Of a DNA stretch of 64,000 bases, positions 18,464 to 27,032 are shown in pieces (the first letter of the stretch is position 1; every line of letters starts with the position of its first letter). Both the position numbers and the translations under genes were made by a program. The DNA comes from Ensifer adhaerens (GTDB lineage: Bacteria > Pseudomonadota > Alphaproteobacteria > Rhizobiales > Rhizobiaceae), in contig NZ_CP083349.1 of assembly GCF_020035535.1 (NCBI RefSeq), positions 992,001 through 1,056,000 on the forward strand, read 5' to 3'. The notes below the pieces were generated by a model, which searched no databases, had not been told where the DNA came from, and was given only the letters and a program-made list of their open reading frames with translations.

Positions 18464-19426
18464 TCAGCGAAGCGGTGCGCGCTCTGCAAGCTTTTCCGCA
18501 TGCAGCCCCAGCATGTACATCGCGACCGTCGCGCCGGCGATCGCGGTGACGTCGGCATGGTCATAGGCCGGCGCCACTTCGACGACATCGCTGCCGACGA
18601 CCGTCAGCGCGCCGAGCTTGCGCAATACCGACAGGATCTTGGCGCTCGATGGGCCGCCGGCGACCGGGGTGCCGGTGCCGGGTGCATAGGCGGGGTCGAG
18701 GCAATCGATGTCGAAGGTCAGATACGCCTTGCGCTCGCCGACCTGCCTTATGATCGTCTCGGCGATCTCGGCAGCACCCATCTCTTCGACGTCGTAGCCA
18801 TAAAGGATGCGAATGCCGCAATCCTCCGGCGCGTGGGTACGGATGCCGATCTGGATCGAAGCGTCGGTATCGATCAGGCCCTCGCGGGCGGCACGACCGA
18901 CGAAGGAGCCATGGTCGATGCGACCGCGCTCGTCCGGCCAGGTATCCTGGTGGGCGTCGAATTGCACGAGGGCGAGGGGGCCGTGGAGAGCCGCCTGCGC
19001 CTTCAGGATCGGATAGGTGACGAAATGGTCGCCGCCGAGCGTCTGCAGATAGGCGCCGCTCCTGATGATCTTGGCCGCCTCGCGCTCGATCGTTACCGGC
19101 GTCTTCGAATGATTGCCGTAGTCGAGCAGGCAGTCGCCGTAGTCGATGGTCGCCATCTGCGCGAAGAGATCACGCTCGAACGGGTATTGTGGATCGTTGT
19201 CGAAGATCGCCGAGGCGCGACGGACCGCCTGCGGCCCGAAGCGGGCTCCGGGGCGGTTCGAGGTGGCGGCATCGAAAGGAATGCCCCAGACAACGGCATC
19301 AACGCCCTTTAATTGCTTCGAATACTTGCGGCGCATGAAGGAGAGAATGCCGGCATGCGTCGGGTCGGATGCCGCCGATGTGAGAGAGCGCGCCGTCAGC
19401 GCGTGATCGATTGTCCTGTTGGCCAT
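18464..19426 (-). CDS. speB: Agmatinase (ureohydrolase family)
   Basis: A 320-residue member of the arginase/agmatinase superfamily, hydrolysing agmatine to putrescine and urea. Binuclear manganese motifs are present: GGDHFVTYP, FDAHQDTWPDE and DIDCLDPAYAPGTGTP. GRIDHGSFV and RPGARFGPQAVRRAS favour agmatinase over arginase, but related guanidino-acid hydrolases cannot be excluded. ATG 19426 has AGAGG upstream; the longer frame is arginine-rich shadow. It lies upstream of argC on the same strand. Confidence 0.88.
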   Translation of the reverse strand: MANRTIDHALTARSLTSAASDPTHAGILSFMRRKYSKQLKGVDAVVWGIPFDAATSNRPGARFGPQAVRRASAIFDNDPQYPFERDLFAQMATIDYGDCLLDYGNHSKTPVTIEREAAKIIRSGAYLQTLGGDHFVTYPILKAQAALHGPLALVQFDAHQDTWPDERGRIDHGSFVGRAAREGLIDTDASIQIGIRTHAPEDCGIRILYGYDVEEMGAAEIAETIIRQVGERKAYLTFDIDCLDPAYAPGTGTPVAGGPSSAKILSVLRKLGALTVVGSDVVEVAPAYDHADVTAIAGATVAMYMLGLHAEKLAERAPLR

Positions 19427-19551
19427 GTCCCGCCTCTGCTTGCGCGCGGTATGTCGGCGCTGTGGTCGGCCATTCCGCTCTACTTCTCGTGGCGAGACGT
19501 TGGACAATCGTTGCCGGCAAGGCAAGGGCCTGCCGGCCGATTCTTCGGCGA

Positions 19552-20343
19552 TTACGATGCCTTGGCCTCGTAGGTCGGGGCGAAGTCGCCAAGCGCTTTC
19601 GCTTCAGTGATGCGCGCGGCGATATCCTCTTCGATGATCGTTTCGAGCTGAGCGAAACTGTCGATCACGTAGTAGATCGGCTGCACGATATCGATGCGAT
19701 AGGGCGTGCGCAGCACGGTCATCAGGTCGAACGGGCGGAACTCGATGCCTGGCGTTTCCATGGCATTCCGTGTCTCGTTCGGCGAAGAAACGATGCCGGC
19801 GCCATAGCAGCGGCGGCCCTTCGACGTGTTGATCAGACCGAACTCGACGGTGAACCAGAAGATCCGGAACATGTGCCAGGAATAGCCCTTGCCAAGCGAG
19901 ACGGCTTTTTCGCCGAAGCGCCGGACGAAATTGGCGTAGCTCTGGTTGGTCAGCAGCGGGCAGTGACCGAAGACTTCGTGGAAGATATCGGGCTCTTCGA
20001 TGTAATCGATATGCTCGCGGCGGCGAATGAAGGTCGCCAGCGGGAACTTGCCCTGGGACAGAAGCTCGTAGAAGCGGGACGGCGGAATAAGAGCCGGCAC
20101 GCCTTCGACGCCGAAGCCGGTGGTTTCGGCGAGGCGCCGGTTCACGTCTTTCAACTGCGGCACGTGGTGCGGGCCGAGATCGAGCGTCCTTGCGCCTTCC
20201 AGATACTCGTCGCAGGCCTTGTCGGCGAGGAGATTCATCTGCCGCTGATAAAGCTCGCCCCAGATCGCATCTTCTTCCGGAGTGTAGAGATAGGTGCCGT
20301 CAGGCTCCGGTAGTTTCGCAGTGTAGGTGCTTTCCTTCGTCAT
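19552..20343 (-). CDS. phhA: Phenylalanine 4-monooxygenase
   Basis: A 263-residue pterin-dependent hydroxylase converting phenylalanine to tyrosine. The iron-binding residues are in DIFHEVFGHCPLL (two histidines) and FWFTVEFGL (glutamate). The bacterial enzyme lacks the eukaryotic regulatory domain, as here. No pterin-4a-carbinolamine dehydratase (phhB) gene is adjacent. It is divergent from an Lrp-type regulator across 112 bases that contain a perfect palindrome, suggesting direct regulation. Confidence 0.95.
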   Translation of the reverse strand: MTKESTYTAKLPEPDGTYLYTPEEDAIWGELYQRQMNLLADKACDEYLEGARTLDLGPHHVPQLKDVNRRLAETTGFGVEGVPALIPPSRFYELLSQGKFPLATFIRRREHIDYIEEPDIFHEVFGHCPLLTNQSYANFVRRFGEKAVSLGKGYSWHMFRIFWFTVEFGLINTSKGRRCYGAGIVSSPNETRNAMETPGIEFRPFDLMTVLRTPYRIDIVQPIYYVIDSFAQLETIIEEDIAARITEAKALGDFAPTYEAKAS

Positions 20344-20362
20344 GACGTCTCCTCTTCGTCAA

Positions 20363-20377
20363 AACAACTCTGTTGTT
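20363..20377. promoter_or_regulatory. Palindromic operator candidate between phhA and the Lrp gene
   Basis: AACAAC-TCT-GTTGTT is a perfect 6-3-6 inverted repeat in the 112-base divergent region, 20 bases from the phhA start codon. Its position and symmetry suit binding by the adjacent Lrp/AsnC protein, controlling phhA and possibly its own gene. Confidence 0.45.
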
Positions 20378-20455
20378 GCAATTGTATCGCGACTGGAGCG
20401 AGTATTTGTTTCACAGTTGCCAGATTGCGGCCCGTTGACGGGAGGAAATTTCGAA

Positions 20456-20929
20456 ATGTCGTCCGATGTGAAGGAAAATTTTCAACCGTTGCGAAAGCTG
20501 TTGCGGCTGATTCAGGCCGATAGCGGTCAGTCTCTTTCGGAACTCGCGGAAAAGGCCGGAATGTCGCAGAGCTCGGCCTGGAGGCGGCTGCAGGAACTGG
20601 AGACGGACGGCGTCATTCGCAAGCGCGTGGCGCTGCTCGACCCGGCAAAGCTCGATTTGAAACTCTGCATCATCGCCCATGTGACGCTGGAAGATCACCA
20701 TGACGAGGCGATCGCGGCCTTCTCGGCGCTGGTTCGGGACCGACCGGAGATCATGGAGTGCTACGCGCTCTCTGGCACCTTCGACTACATGCTGAAGATT
20801 CGCGCCACCGATGTCGAAAGCTACGATGCCTTCATGACGCGCTATCTGATGCGCAATCCGCACGTGCGCACCGTTGTGTCGAGCTTCGTCCTGCGTGAAC
20901 TCAAATCGACGACCGAGCTGCCGATCTGA
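20456..20929 (+). CDS. Lrp/AsnC-family regulator, probable controller of phhA
   Basis: A 157-residue regulator with an N-terminal helix-turn-helix (LRLIQADSGQSLSELAEKAG, then MSQSSAWRRLQELETDGVI) and a C-terminal RAM/AsnC ligand domain from about residue 75 with ECYALSGTFDYMLKIRA. GGAGG at 20441-20445 fixes ATG 20456 against an upstream start. The divergent arrangement with phhA is the usual one for an amino-acid-responsive activator; phenylalanine or tyrosine as effector is inferred. Confidence 0.9.
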   Translation: MSSDVKENFQPLRKLLRLIQADSGQSLSELAEKAGMSQSSAWRRLQELETDGVIRKRVALLDPAKLDLKLCIIAHVTLEDHHDEAIAAFSALVRDRPEIMECYALSGTFDYMLKIRATDVESYDAFMTRYLMRNPHVRTVVSSFVLRELKSTTELPI

Positions 20930-20930
20930 A

Positions 20931-20974
20931 GCAATTCCAGGAAAAGTGCGAAGCGGTTTTCCGTCCGGGATTGC
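20931..20974. repeat. Rhizobial intergenic palindromic repeat unit
   Basis: A hairpin-forming 44-base element immediately after the Lrp stop codon. Outer arms are GCAATTCC and GGGATTGC (one G-T pair), inner arms GGAAAA and TTTTCC, around GTGCGAAGCGG. I recall near-identical units scattered between genes in many rhizobial genomes. Only one copy was noticed here. It may also act as a transcript-end structure between convergent genes. Confidence 0.5.
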
Positions 20975-21029
20975 GTCGTTCAAGACCGACCGGTGAGGTC
21001 ATCATTCATTGAACGACGAACTGACCGTG

Positions 21030-21365
21030 TCAGCGCTCGAAGCCGTATTGCCGTTCGATCTTGCCGACGCGCACCTGATAGTCCTCGTACCAGCGCTCGC
21101 GGCCGAGCCGCTGGGCGGTCAGATGCCGGACGTCGCTTTTCCACGCCGCGATGCTCTCCTCGTTCGCCCAATAGGAATTGGTGAGGCCGAAGCCGTCGGC
21201 GCCGCGAACGCTTTCCAGACCGAGAAAACCGGGCTGCTCGCGCGCAAGCCGCTCCATTTCCTCTCCCATCTTGTCGTAGCCGTGATCGCCGGCCGTGCGG
21301 CGCGAGGCGAAGGTGACGATGTAATAGGGCGGCTCTGGGGTCTTGGCGACGGGGGAGCTTGTCAT
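21030..21365 (-). CDS. Antibiotic biosynthesis monooxygenase (ABM) fold protein
   Basis: A 111-residue ferredoxin-like dimeric alpha-beta barrel protein. Features are YYIVTFASRRTAGDHGYDKMGEEM and the typical GFLGLESVRGADGFGLTNSYW then ESIAAWK, as in ABM/heme-degrading-monooxygenase-like proteins. The catalytic function is not predictable: many members only bind small molecules. GAGG lies before ATG 21365. It is separated from rpsI by that gene's terminator, and is convergent to the Lrp gene. Confidence 0.75.
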   Translation of the reverse strand: MTSSPVAKTPEPPYYIVTFASRRTAGDHGYDKMGEEMERLAREQPGFLGLESVRGADGFGLTNSYWANEESIAAWKSDVRHLTAQRLGRERWYEDYQVRVGKIERQYGFER

Positions 21366-21415
21366 GCGATCCTCGGTGGGGCGACGTTGTTGGACACGGT
21401 GCGTCGGATGATAAC

Positions 21416-21441
21416 AAAAAAAGGCGGAGCAAAGCTCCGCC
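21416..21441 (-). terminator. Terminator of rplM-rpsI
   Basis: On the minus strand, GGCGGAGC-TTT-GCTCCGCC is followed by seven T residues. The stem is perfect, 28 bases after the rpsI stop. It overlaps the leader of the ABM-fold gene, which starts at 21365. Confidence 0.92.
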
Positions 21442-21468
21442 TTTCCAAGTGTCGCAGTTTGGAAGCGA

Positions 21469-21936
21469 TTAACGCTTCGAGAACTGGAACGAACGACGTG
21501 CCTTCGCACGGCCGTACTTCTTGCGTTCGACCACGCGGCTGTCGCGGGTGAGGAAGCCACCGCGCTTCAGAACCGAGCGCAGGCCCGGTTCGAAGTAGGT
21601 GAGTGCCTTGGAGATGCCGTGACGAACGGCACCGGCCTGGCCGGAGAGACCGCCGCCAGCAACGGTCGCGTCGATGTCGAACTGGCCATCACGGGCAGCA
21701 GCGACGATCGGCTGCTGCAGGATCATCTGCAGAACCGGACGGGCGAAGTAAGCCGAGTAGGGCTTGCCGTTGATGGTGATCTTGCCGGTGCCCGGCTTGA
21801 CCCATACGCGGGCGACAGCGTCCTTACGCTTGCCGGTCGCGTAGGAGCGACCCTGGGCGTCGACCTTCTTGACGTGAACCGGAGCAGCCGGTTCCGCGGT
21901 CGTGGCGATGTCCTTGAGAGCGGAAAGGTCAGCCAT
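21469..21936 (-). CDS. rpsI: 30S ribosomal protein S9 (uS9)
   Basis: A 155-residue S9 with the alphaproteobacterial N-terminal extension (about 25 residues before [17 protein letters not shown]). The C-terminal tail ends [11 protein letters not shown], the segment that touches P-site tRNA. It starts two bases after the rplM stop, the universal rplM-rpsI pairing, and shares that promoter and the terminator at 21416-21441. Confidence 0.98.
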   Translation of the reverse strand: MADLSALKDIATTAEPAAPVHVKKVDAQGRSYATGKRKDAVARVWVKPGTGKITINGKPYSAYFARPVLQMILQQPIVAAARDGQFDIDATVAGGGLSGQAGAVRHGISKALTYFEPGLRSVLKRGGFLTRDSRVVERKKYGRAKARRSFQFSKR

Positions 21937-21938
21937 TA

Positions 21939-22403
21939 TCAGGCGCTCCTTGTGTTCTTGCTGTTCAGCTTGGCGACGTCGAGGACGGCCGGCTGCTGTG
22001 CTTCATGCGGGTGGTTGGCGCCTGCGTATACGCGCAGGTTCTTCATCTGGCGACGGCCGAGCGGACCGCGCGGAACCATGCGCTCGACGGCCTTCTCGAT
22101 GACGCGCTCCGGGAAGCGGCCTTCGATGATCTGGCGAGCGGTGCGCTCCTTGATGCCGCCGGGGTAGCCGGTGTGCCAGTAGTACTTCTTGTCGGTGTAC
22201 TTCTTGCCCGTCAGAACTGCCTTCTCGGCGTTGATGACGATGACGTTGTCGCCGTCGTCAACATGCGGGGTGAAGGTAGCTTTGTGCTTGCCGCGCAGGC
22301 GGTTTGCGATGAGGGAAGCGAGGCGACCAACAACGAGGCCTTCGGCGTCGATGATGATCCACTTCTTCTCCACCTCTGCAGGCTTCTGAACGAAGGTTGC
22401 CAT
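21939..22403 (-). CDS. rplM: 50S ribosomal protein L13 (uL13)
   Basis: A 154-residue L13. Hallmarks are [40 protein letters not shown] and [22 protein letters not shown] 22403 matches the family start; the longer frame adds an arginine-rich shadow. It heads the rplM-rpsI operon, transcribed from a good promoter about 120 bases upstream. Confidence 0.98.
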   Translation of the reverse strand: MATFVQKPAEVEKKWIIIDAEGLVVGRLASLIANRLRGKHKATFTPHVDDGDNVIVINAEKAVLTGKKYTDKKYYWHTGYPGGIKERTARQIIEGRFPERVIEKAVERMVPRGPLGRRQMKNLRVYAGANHPHEAQQPAVLDVAKLNSKNTRSA

Positions 22404-22521
22404 ATCAAAACTCTTTCTTTGGACCCGAGCGGCGAACCGCTGGGCGTTTCTTGTTGCTTGGTTTTGCCCGGTTTCCCGGACAAAAGAGAAAGCGGCCCGT
22501 AAGGACCGCGATCTGCGGCAG

Positions 22522-22550
22522 CTTATACGCAAGAGCGAAACAAGCGTCAA
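22522..22550 (-). promoter_or_regulatory. Promoter of rplM-rpsI
   Basis: On the minus strand TTGACG (22545-22550), a 17-base spacer and TATAAG (22522-22527) give a near-consensus housekeeping promoter. It implies a leader of about 110 bases ahead of rplM, long enough for ribosomal-protein feedback, although no defined structure could be drawn. Confidence 0.65.
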
Positions 22551-22627
22551 GAACGTGAAATCTGCACGATGGAAATAAAGGTAAGTAAAAACAATATGTT
22601 ACTTGTATGGTATTTTGTTACCACAAA

Positions 22628-23059
22628 TTATCGCGGCGGAATCGAATAGGTCGCCGTGGCATGCGCGACCAGATCGTCGCCGCCCACCTTGACGATCGAT
22701 GCGTCGAGAACGGCAAGCCGCTTGCCGAGTTTCAGGATGCGGCAGGTGCATTCCAGAGGTTCCGGCTCGGGCTTGCGCAGGAAGTTGATGTTGAGATTGG
22801 TGGTGACGGCAAGCGCAACCGGCCCGATATGGGCGATCAGCGCGATATAGGCGGAAACGTCGGCAAGCGCGAAGAGGGTAGGGCCGGAGACGGTTCCGCC
22901 CGGCCGGATGTGCCGTTCGTTCGGATCGAGCCGCATGGTGGCAAAGCCGGGGCCGACCGCCGTGACGTGAAAGACCTTGCCATCGGTGTGGACCTGCGGA
23001 AAATCCGTGTCGAGAAATCGGTTGAGGTCGTCGACGGTCATGATCGGCTCGGTGGTCAT
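22628..23059 (-). CDS. PaaI-family hotdog thioesterase
   Basis: A 143-residue hotdog-fold protein. The central helix region GGTVSGPTLFALADVSAYIAL has the catalytic-type aspartate in LADVSAY, and LAVTTNLNINFLRKPEPEP is the following strand pair, typical of PaaI-like acyl-CoA thioesterases. The substrate is unknown. It is divergent from a crotonase-fold gene (166 bases), so both may act on the same acyl-CoA pool; this is inference. Confidence 0.85.
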   Translation of the reverse strand: MTTEPIMTVDDLNRFLDTDFPQVHTDGKVFHVTAVGPGFATMRLDPNERHIRPGGTVSGPTLFALADVSAYIALIAHIGPVALAVTTNLNINFLRKPEPEPLECTCRILKLGKRLAVLDASIVKVGGDDLVAHATATYSIPPR

Positions 23060-23225
23060 CCATTCTATCCTTCAATATTGCCGCCGCCACCTGAGACCGA
23101 CCCGCGGCGGGACGCAAGGCGGAAAAAGGTCTTAGATACATGCGCCGACCGGTTCTCCGGTCACCTTGCACCGCAGGCGCGTCCGGCGTACCACCAAGCC
23201 CGAGTTCAAGTTTCAGGAGAAGAAG

Positions 23226-24047
23226 ATGGCCGAAGTCGTATCGTTCAAGAAAGAAGAGCCGAATGGCCTGCTGCTCAGCGAACGCTCCGGGCCGGTGCTG
23301 CGGTTGACGCTCAACAACTCGCCGGCCAACGTGCTGTCGATCGCCATGATGGAGGCGCTGCACGCTGAGTTCGATGCGGTCGCCACTTCCAATGACATCA
23401 GGGTCGTCGTGCTCGCCGCCACGGGCAAGCTGTTTTCTGCCGGTCACGATCTGAAAGAAATGACTGCGCACCGCGAAGACGACGACCGCGGCAGGGCCTT
23501 CTTCGAACGGACGATCCGCCCGTGCGCCGATCTCATGCTGAAAATCACACGGCTGCCGCAGGCCGTCATCGCCGAGATCGATGGCTTGGCAACGGCAGCC
23601 GGCTGCCAACTCGTCGCAAGCTGTGACCTCGCGATCTGCACCGACAGTTCCACCTTCTGCACGCCCGGCGTCAATATCGGTCTCTTCTGCTCGACGCCGA
23701 TGGTCGCGCTCACGCGTGCGGCACACCGCAAGCAGGCGATGGAGATGCTGTTGACCGGCGAGACCATCGACGCTTCGACGGCCAAGGATTTCGGTCTCGT
23801 CAACCGCATCGTGCCGCAGCAGTATCTGCGCCAGGTCGTCGACAAATACGCCGCCGTGATCGCTTCGAAGTCGCCGCAGGCGCTGAAGATCGGCAAGGAG
23901 GCCTTCTATCGCCAGGCGGAGATGGACCTGCCTGAGGCTTACGACTACGCCGTCGGCGTGATGGTCGAGAACATGCTGGCGCGTGATGCCGAAGACGGCA
24001 TCGGCGCTTTCCTCGGCAAGCGCATGCCGGAGTGGAAGGAGGACTGA
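23226..24047 (+). CDS. Enoyl-CoA hydratase/isomerase-family protein with altered active site
   Basis: A 273-residue crotonase-fold protein. The oxyanion-hole segment is FSAGHDLKEM and the second loop is GLATAAGCQLVASCDLA. The two glutamates of true hydratases (Glu144 and Glu164 in rat enzyme) correspond here to Gln128 and Gly148 (STFCTPGVNIG), so classical hydration is unlikely. The pattern, including FCTPGVNIGLFCSTP, resembles the ECHDC3 subgroup, whose reaction is not settled. AGGAG precedes ATG 23226; the upstream basic residues of the longer frame are not family-like. It is convergent with the EamA gene at a gap of three bases. Confidence 0.85.
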   Translation: MAEVVSFKKEEPNGLLLSERSGPVLRLTLNNSPANVLSIAMMEALHAEFDAVATSNDIRVVVLAATGKLFSAGHDLKEMTAHREDDDRGRAFFERTIRPCADLMLKITRLPQAVIAEIDGLATAAGCQLVASCDLAICTDSSTFCTPGVNIGLFCSTPMVALTRAAHRKQAMEMLLTGETIDASTAKDFGLVNRIVPQQYLRQVVDKYAAVIASKSPQALKIGKEAFYRQAEMDLPEAYDYAVGVMVENMLARDAEDGIGAFLGKRMPEWKED

Positions 24048-24050
24048 GAC

Positions 24051-24887
24051 TCATGCGAGCTTCAGAAGCAGGGCGCCAAGCGCAATGACGCAGGCAGCGG
24101 CGATGCGCCAGACGCTGACCGGCTCCTTGAGAAACACCACCGAGATCACGACGGCAAAGAGGATCGAGGTCTCGCGGAGCGCGGCGACGGTCGCGACCGG
24201 CGCCTTGGTCATGGCCCACAGGGCAAGTCCATAGGCGCCGATCGAGCCGGCGCCGCCGATGAGGCCCCGCCACCAGTTCTTGTAGACATGGCGGGCAACG
24301 GGCTTGATGCCGCGCCGGGCAAAGGCCCAGGTGAAAAGCAGCACCGGTGGCAGCAGCGCCATCCATAATGTGTAGGAAATCGCATTGCCAGAGATGCGCG
24401 CGCCGATGCCGTCGACATAGGTGTAGCTGGCGATGACGCAGGCATTGAGAAGGGCGAGCACGATCGCGTGTCTGCCGCCTTTTCTGGACTCGAAGGCGAG
24501 CGTGAGCACGCCGACCGAGATCGTCAGAATGCCGAGCATCGTGCCGAACGCAAGCTCCTCACCGATCAGCGCGCCACTAGTGGCAGCCACGATCAAGGGC
24601 GCGGTCCCGCGCATCAGCGGATAGACAAGGCCGATATCGCCGGCGCGATAGGAGGCGGCGACAAGCTGGAAATAGGCGAACTGGAACAGTGCGGAAACCA
24701 GGATGTAAGGCCAGGCTTCCGGTTTGGGCAGGGGCAGCAAGGGCAGGAACGGGATTGCGACGACGGCTGCCCCGAGTGCGATCATCGCTGCATCGAGCGA
24801 TTTTTCCGAACCTGCCTTGACCAGGGCATTCCAGGTCGCGTGCAACAACGCCCCGAACAGGACGAGCGCAATGACTTCAACGGGCAA
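24051..24887 (-). CDS. EamA/DMT-family transporter
   Basis: A 278-residue membrane protein with ten hydrophobic helices in two EamA repeats (about residues 5-135 and 145-275). The first begins ALLHATWNALVKAG, the second ASYTYVDGIGARISG. DMT members export or import metabolites such as amino acids; the substrate cannot be told. ATG 24887. It is divergent from the CoA-binding protein gene. Confidence 0.85.
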   Translation of the reverse strand: MPVEVIALVLFGALLHATWNALVKAGSEKSLDAAMIALGAAVVAIPFLPLLPLPKPEAWPYILVSALFQFAYFQLVAASYRAGDIGLVYPLMRGTAPLIVAATSGALIGEELAFGTMLGILTISVGVLTLAFESRKGGRHAIVLALLNACVIASYTYVDGIGARISGNAISYTLWMALLPPVLLFTWAFARRGIKPVARHVYKNWWRGLIGGAGSIGAYGLALWAMTKAPVATVAALRETSILFAVVISVVFLKEPVSVWRIAAACVIALGALLLKLA

Positions 24888-25076
24888 GATCGGACCTCGG
24901 AAAACGATGTGGCAGGCTTTGTGAAGCTTGTCGCGCCGCTTGGCCGCAAAATCAATCGGAAAGTCTCACGCTGGCCGCTGTCTTCGGCTTGACGCGTGGT
25001 CGCGGACCGCACAGTTGACTCGCTGCACCTCGGCATCATTATACAATCGTTTAAATGGAATGGACCCGAAGCCTTA

Positions 25077-25505
25077 ATGAACCACGACGCCTATCCGGAC
25101 TATTATCTCGCTGACATCCTGCGCGAGACCAAGACGATCGCCCTCGTCGGCGCCTCACCGAATGCCGAGCGGCCGAGCCACAGGGTCATGGCGTTCCTGT
25201 TGCGCAAGGGCTATCGGGTGATCCCCATCAACCCCGGCCACGTCGGCAAGACCATCCAGGGCCAGACGGTGTTCGGCAGGCTCGCCGACGTCAAGGAGCC
25301 GATCGACATGGTGGATGTCTTCCGCGCCGCCGATGCGCTTCCGGCACTCGTCGACGAGATCCTGGCACTGGACGCACTGCCCAAGGCAATCTGGGGGCAG
25401 CTTTCCGTGCGGCACGACGGTGCAGCGGCGAAGGCGGAGGCCGCCGGGATCAAGGTCGTCATGGACCGCTGTCCGGCAATCGAGTATCCGCGCCTGATCG
25501 GCTGA
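25077..25505 (+). CDS. CoA-binding domain protein (YccU-like)
   Basis: A 142-residue single Rossmann domain of the CoA_binding_2 family: TIALVGASPNAERPSHRVM at the nucleotide site, then GYRVIPINPG and the C-terminal KVVMDRCPAIEYPRL. Related proteins bind CoA or acyl-CoA; no enzyme activity is assigned. ATG 25077 is chosen because the family starts about 15 residues before the Rossmann strand; its Shine-Dalgarno is weak. metY follows after 204 bases. Confidence 0.85.
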   Translation: MNHDAYPDYYLADILRETKTIALVGASPNAERPSHRVMAFLLRKGYRVIPINPGHVGKTIQGQTVFGRLADVKEPIDMVDVFRAADALPALVDEILALDALPKAIWGQLSVRHDGAAAKAEAAGIKVVMDRCPAIEYPRLIG

Positions 25506-25709
25506 CATCTCTTCCACAAGTACCGCCTGCAGCCACGCAACCGTCAGTTTCGTAAAATCCTCTTTGACCGCGTGCGGTGGCTCTGGAATAGTGCCGCGGC
25601 TTCCGCGCTGAACCGCGGAGGTTCGCTCGCGGATAACGCGCAGATTCAAGATGATAGAGCGTTCTTGACCTGCCAGCAGGCGGTCGGGCTCTGATCATGG
25701 GAGGGGTGA

Positions 25710-26993
25710 ATGACGAAAGACAATCCTGGTTTCAACACGCTCGCAATTCATGCGGGGGCGCAGCCCGACCCGACCACGGGCGCACGGGCGACGCCGATCT
25801 ACCAGACGACGAGCTTCGTCTTCAACGACACCGACCATGCCGCAGCCCTTTTCGGCCTCCAGCAGTTCGGCAACATCTATACCCGCATCATGAACCCGAC
25901 GCAGGCGGTTCTCGAGGAACGCATCGCCGCGCTCGAAGGCGGCACCGCGGCGCTCGCCGTTGCCTCAGGTCACGCTGCCCAGTTGCTCGTCTTCCACACG
26001 ATCATGAGCCCGGGCGACAATTTCGTCGCCGCCAACCGGCTCTATGGCGGCTCGGTCAACCAGTTCGGCCACGCCTTCAAGTCCTTTGACTGGCAGGTTC
26101 GCTGGGCCGATCCGAGCGATCCGGCCTCCTTCGAGGCGAAGATCGATCGGCGCACCAAGGCGATCTTTATCGAGAGCCTCGCCAATCCCGGCGGCACCTT
26201 CGTCGATATCGCGGCGATCGCCGAGGTCGCCCGCAAGCACGAGCTGCCGCTGATCGTCGACAACACCATGGCGACGCCATACCTGCTGCGGCCGCTTGAG
26301 CATGGCGCCGACATCGTCGTGCACTCACTGACCAAGTTCATCGGCGGCCACGGCAACTCCATGGGCGGCGTCATCGTCGATGGCGGCACCTTCGACTGGT
26401 CGAAGTCCGGCAAGTATCCGATGCTGTCCGAACCGCGTCCGGAGTATGCCGGCGTCGTGCTGCATCAGACCTTTGGCAACATCGCCTTCGCCATCGCCGC
26501 GCGCGTCCTCGGCCTGCGCGACTTCGGTCCGGCGATCTCGCCCTTCAACGCCTTCATGCTGGTGACTGGTTCCGAGACCCTGCCGCTGCGTATGCAGCGC
26601 CATTGCGACAACGCACTCGCGGTCGCCAAGTGGCTGAAGACGCACGACAAGATTTCGTGGGTGAACTATGCCGGGCTGGAGGACGACCCCAACCACGCAC
26701 TGCAGCAGCGCTATTCGCCGAAGGGTGCCGGTGCCGTGTTCACCTTCGGCCTCAAGGGTGGCTACGAGGCCGGTAAGCGCTTCGTCGAAGGGCTGGAAAT
26801 GTTCTCGCATCTCGCCAACATTGGCGACACCCGCTCGCTCGTCATTCATCCGGCCTCGACGACCCATCGCCAGCTGACACCCGAGCAGCAGGTGGCAGCC
26901 GGTGCCGGTCCTGACGTCGTGCGCCTCTCGGTCGGCATCGAGGACGTCTCCGACATCATCGCGGATCTCGAGCAGTCGCTGGCAAAGCTCTGA
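25710..26993 (+). CDS. metY: O-acetylhomoserine aminocarboxypropyltransferase (sulfhydrylase)
   Basis: A 427-residue PLP enzyme of the Cys/Met metabolism family that makes homocysteine from O-acetylhomoserine and sulfide. The PLP lysine is Lys209 in VHSLTKFIGGHGNSMGG. The N-terminus FNTLAIHAGAQPDPTTGARATPIYQTT is split here for length: it is typical of MetY. Length favours MetY over the shorter MetZ and MetB. A small hairpin separates it from the cupin gene 39 bases downstream, which may be co-transcribed. Confidence 0.92.
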   Translation: MTKDNPGFNTLAIHAGAQPDPTTGARATPIYQTTSFVFNDTDHAAALFGLQQFGNIYTRIMNPTQAVLEERIAALEGGTAALAVASGHAAQLLVFHTIMSPGDNFVAANRLYGGSVNQFGHAFKSFDWQVRWADPSDPASFEAKIDRRTKAIFIESLANPGGTFVDIAAIAEVARKHELPLIVDNTMATPYLLRPLEHGADIVVHSLTKFIGGHGNSMGGVIVDGGTFDWSKSGKYPMLSEPRPEYAGVVLHQTFGNIAFAIAARVLGLRDFGPAISPFNAFMLVTGSETLPLRMQRHCDNALAVAKWLKTHDKISWVNYAGLEDDPNHALQQRYSPKGAGAVFTFGLKGGYEAGKRFVEGLEMFSHLANIGDTRSLVIHPASTTHRQLTPEQQVAAGAGPDVVRLSVGIEDVSDIIADLEQSLAKL

Positions 26994-27001
26994 TACAGGA
27001 A

Positions 27002-27018
27002 GGGAGGTAGCGCCTCCC
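27002..27018 (+). other. Hairpin between metY and the cupin gene
   Basis: GGGAGG-TAGCG-CCTCCC folds into a six-base GC stem nine bases after the metY stop and 14 before the cupin ATG. There is no T-run, so it is not a standard terminator. It could stabilise or attenuate the downstream message. Confidence 0.4.
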
Positions 27019-27032
27019 GTAAAGGTGCCAAG

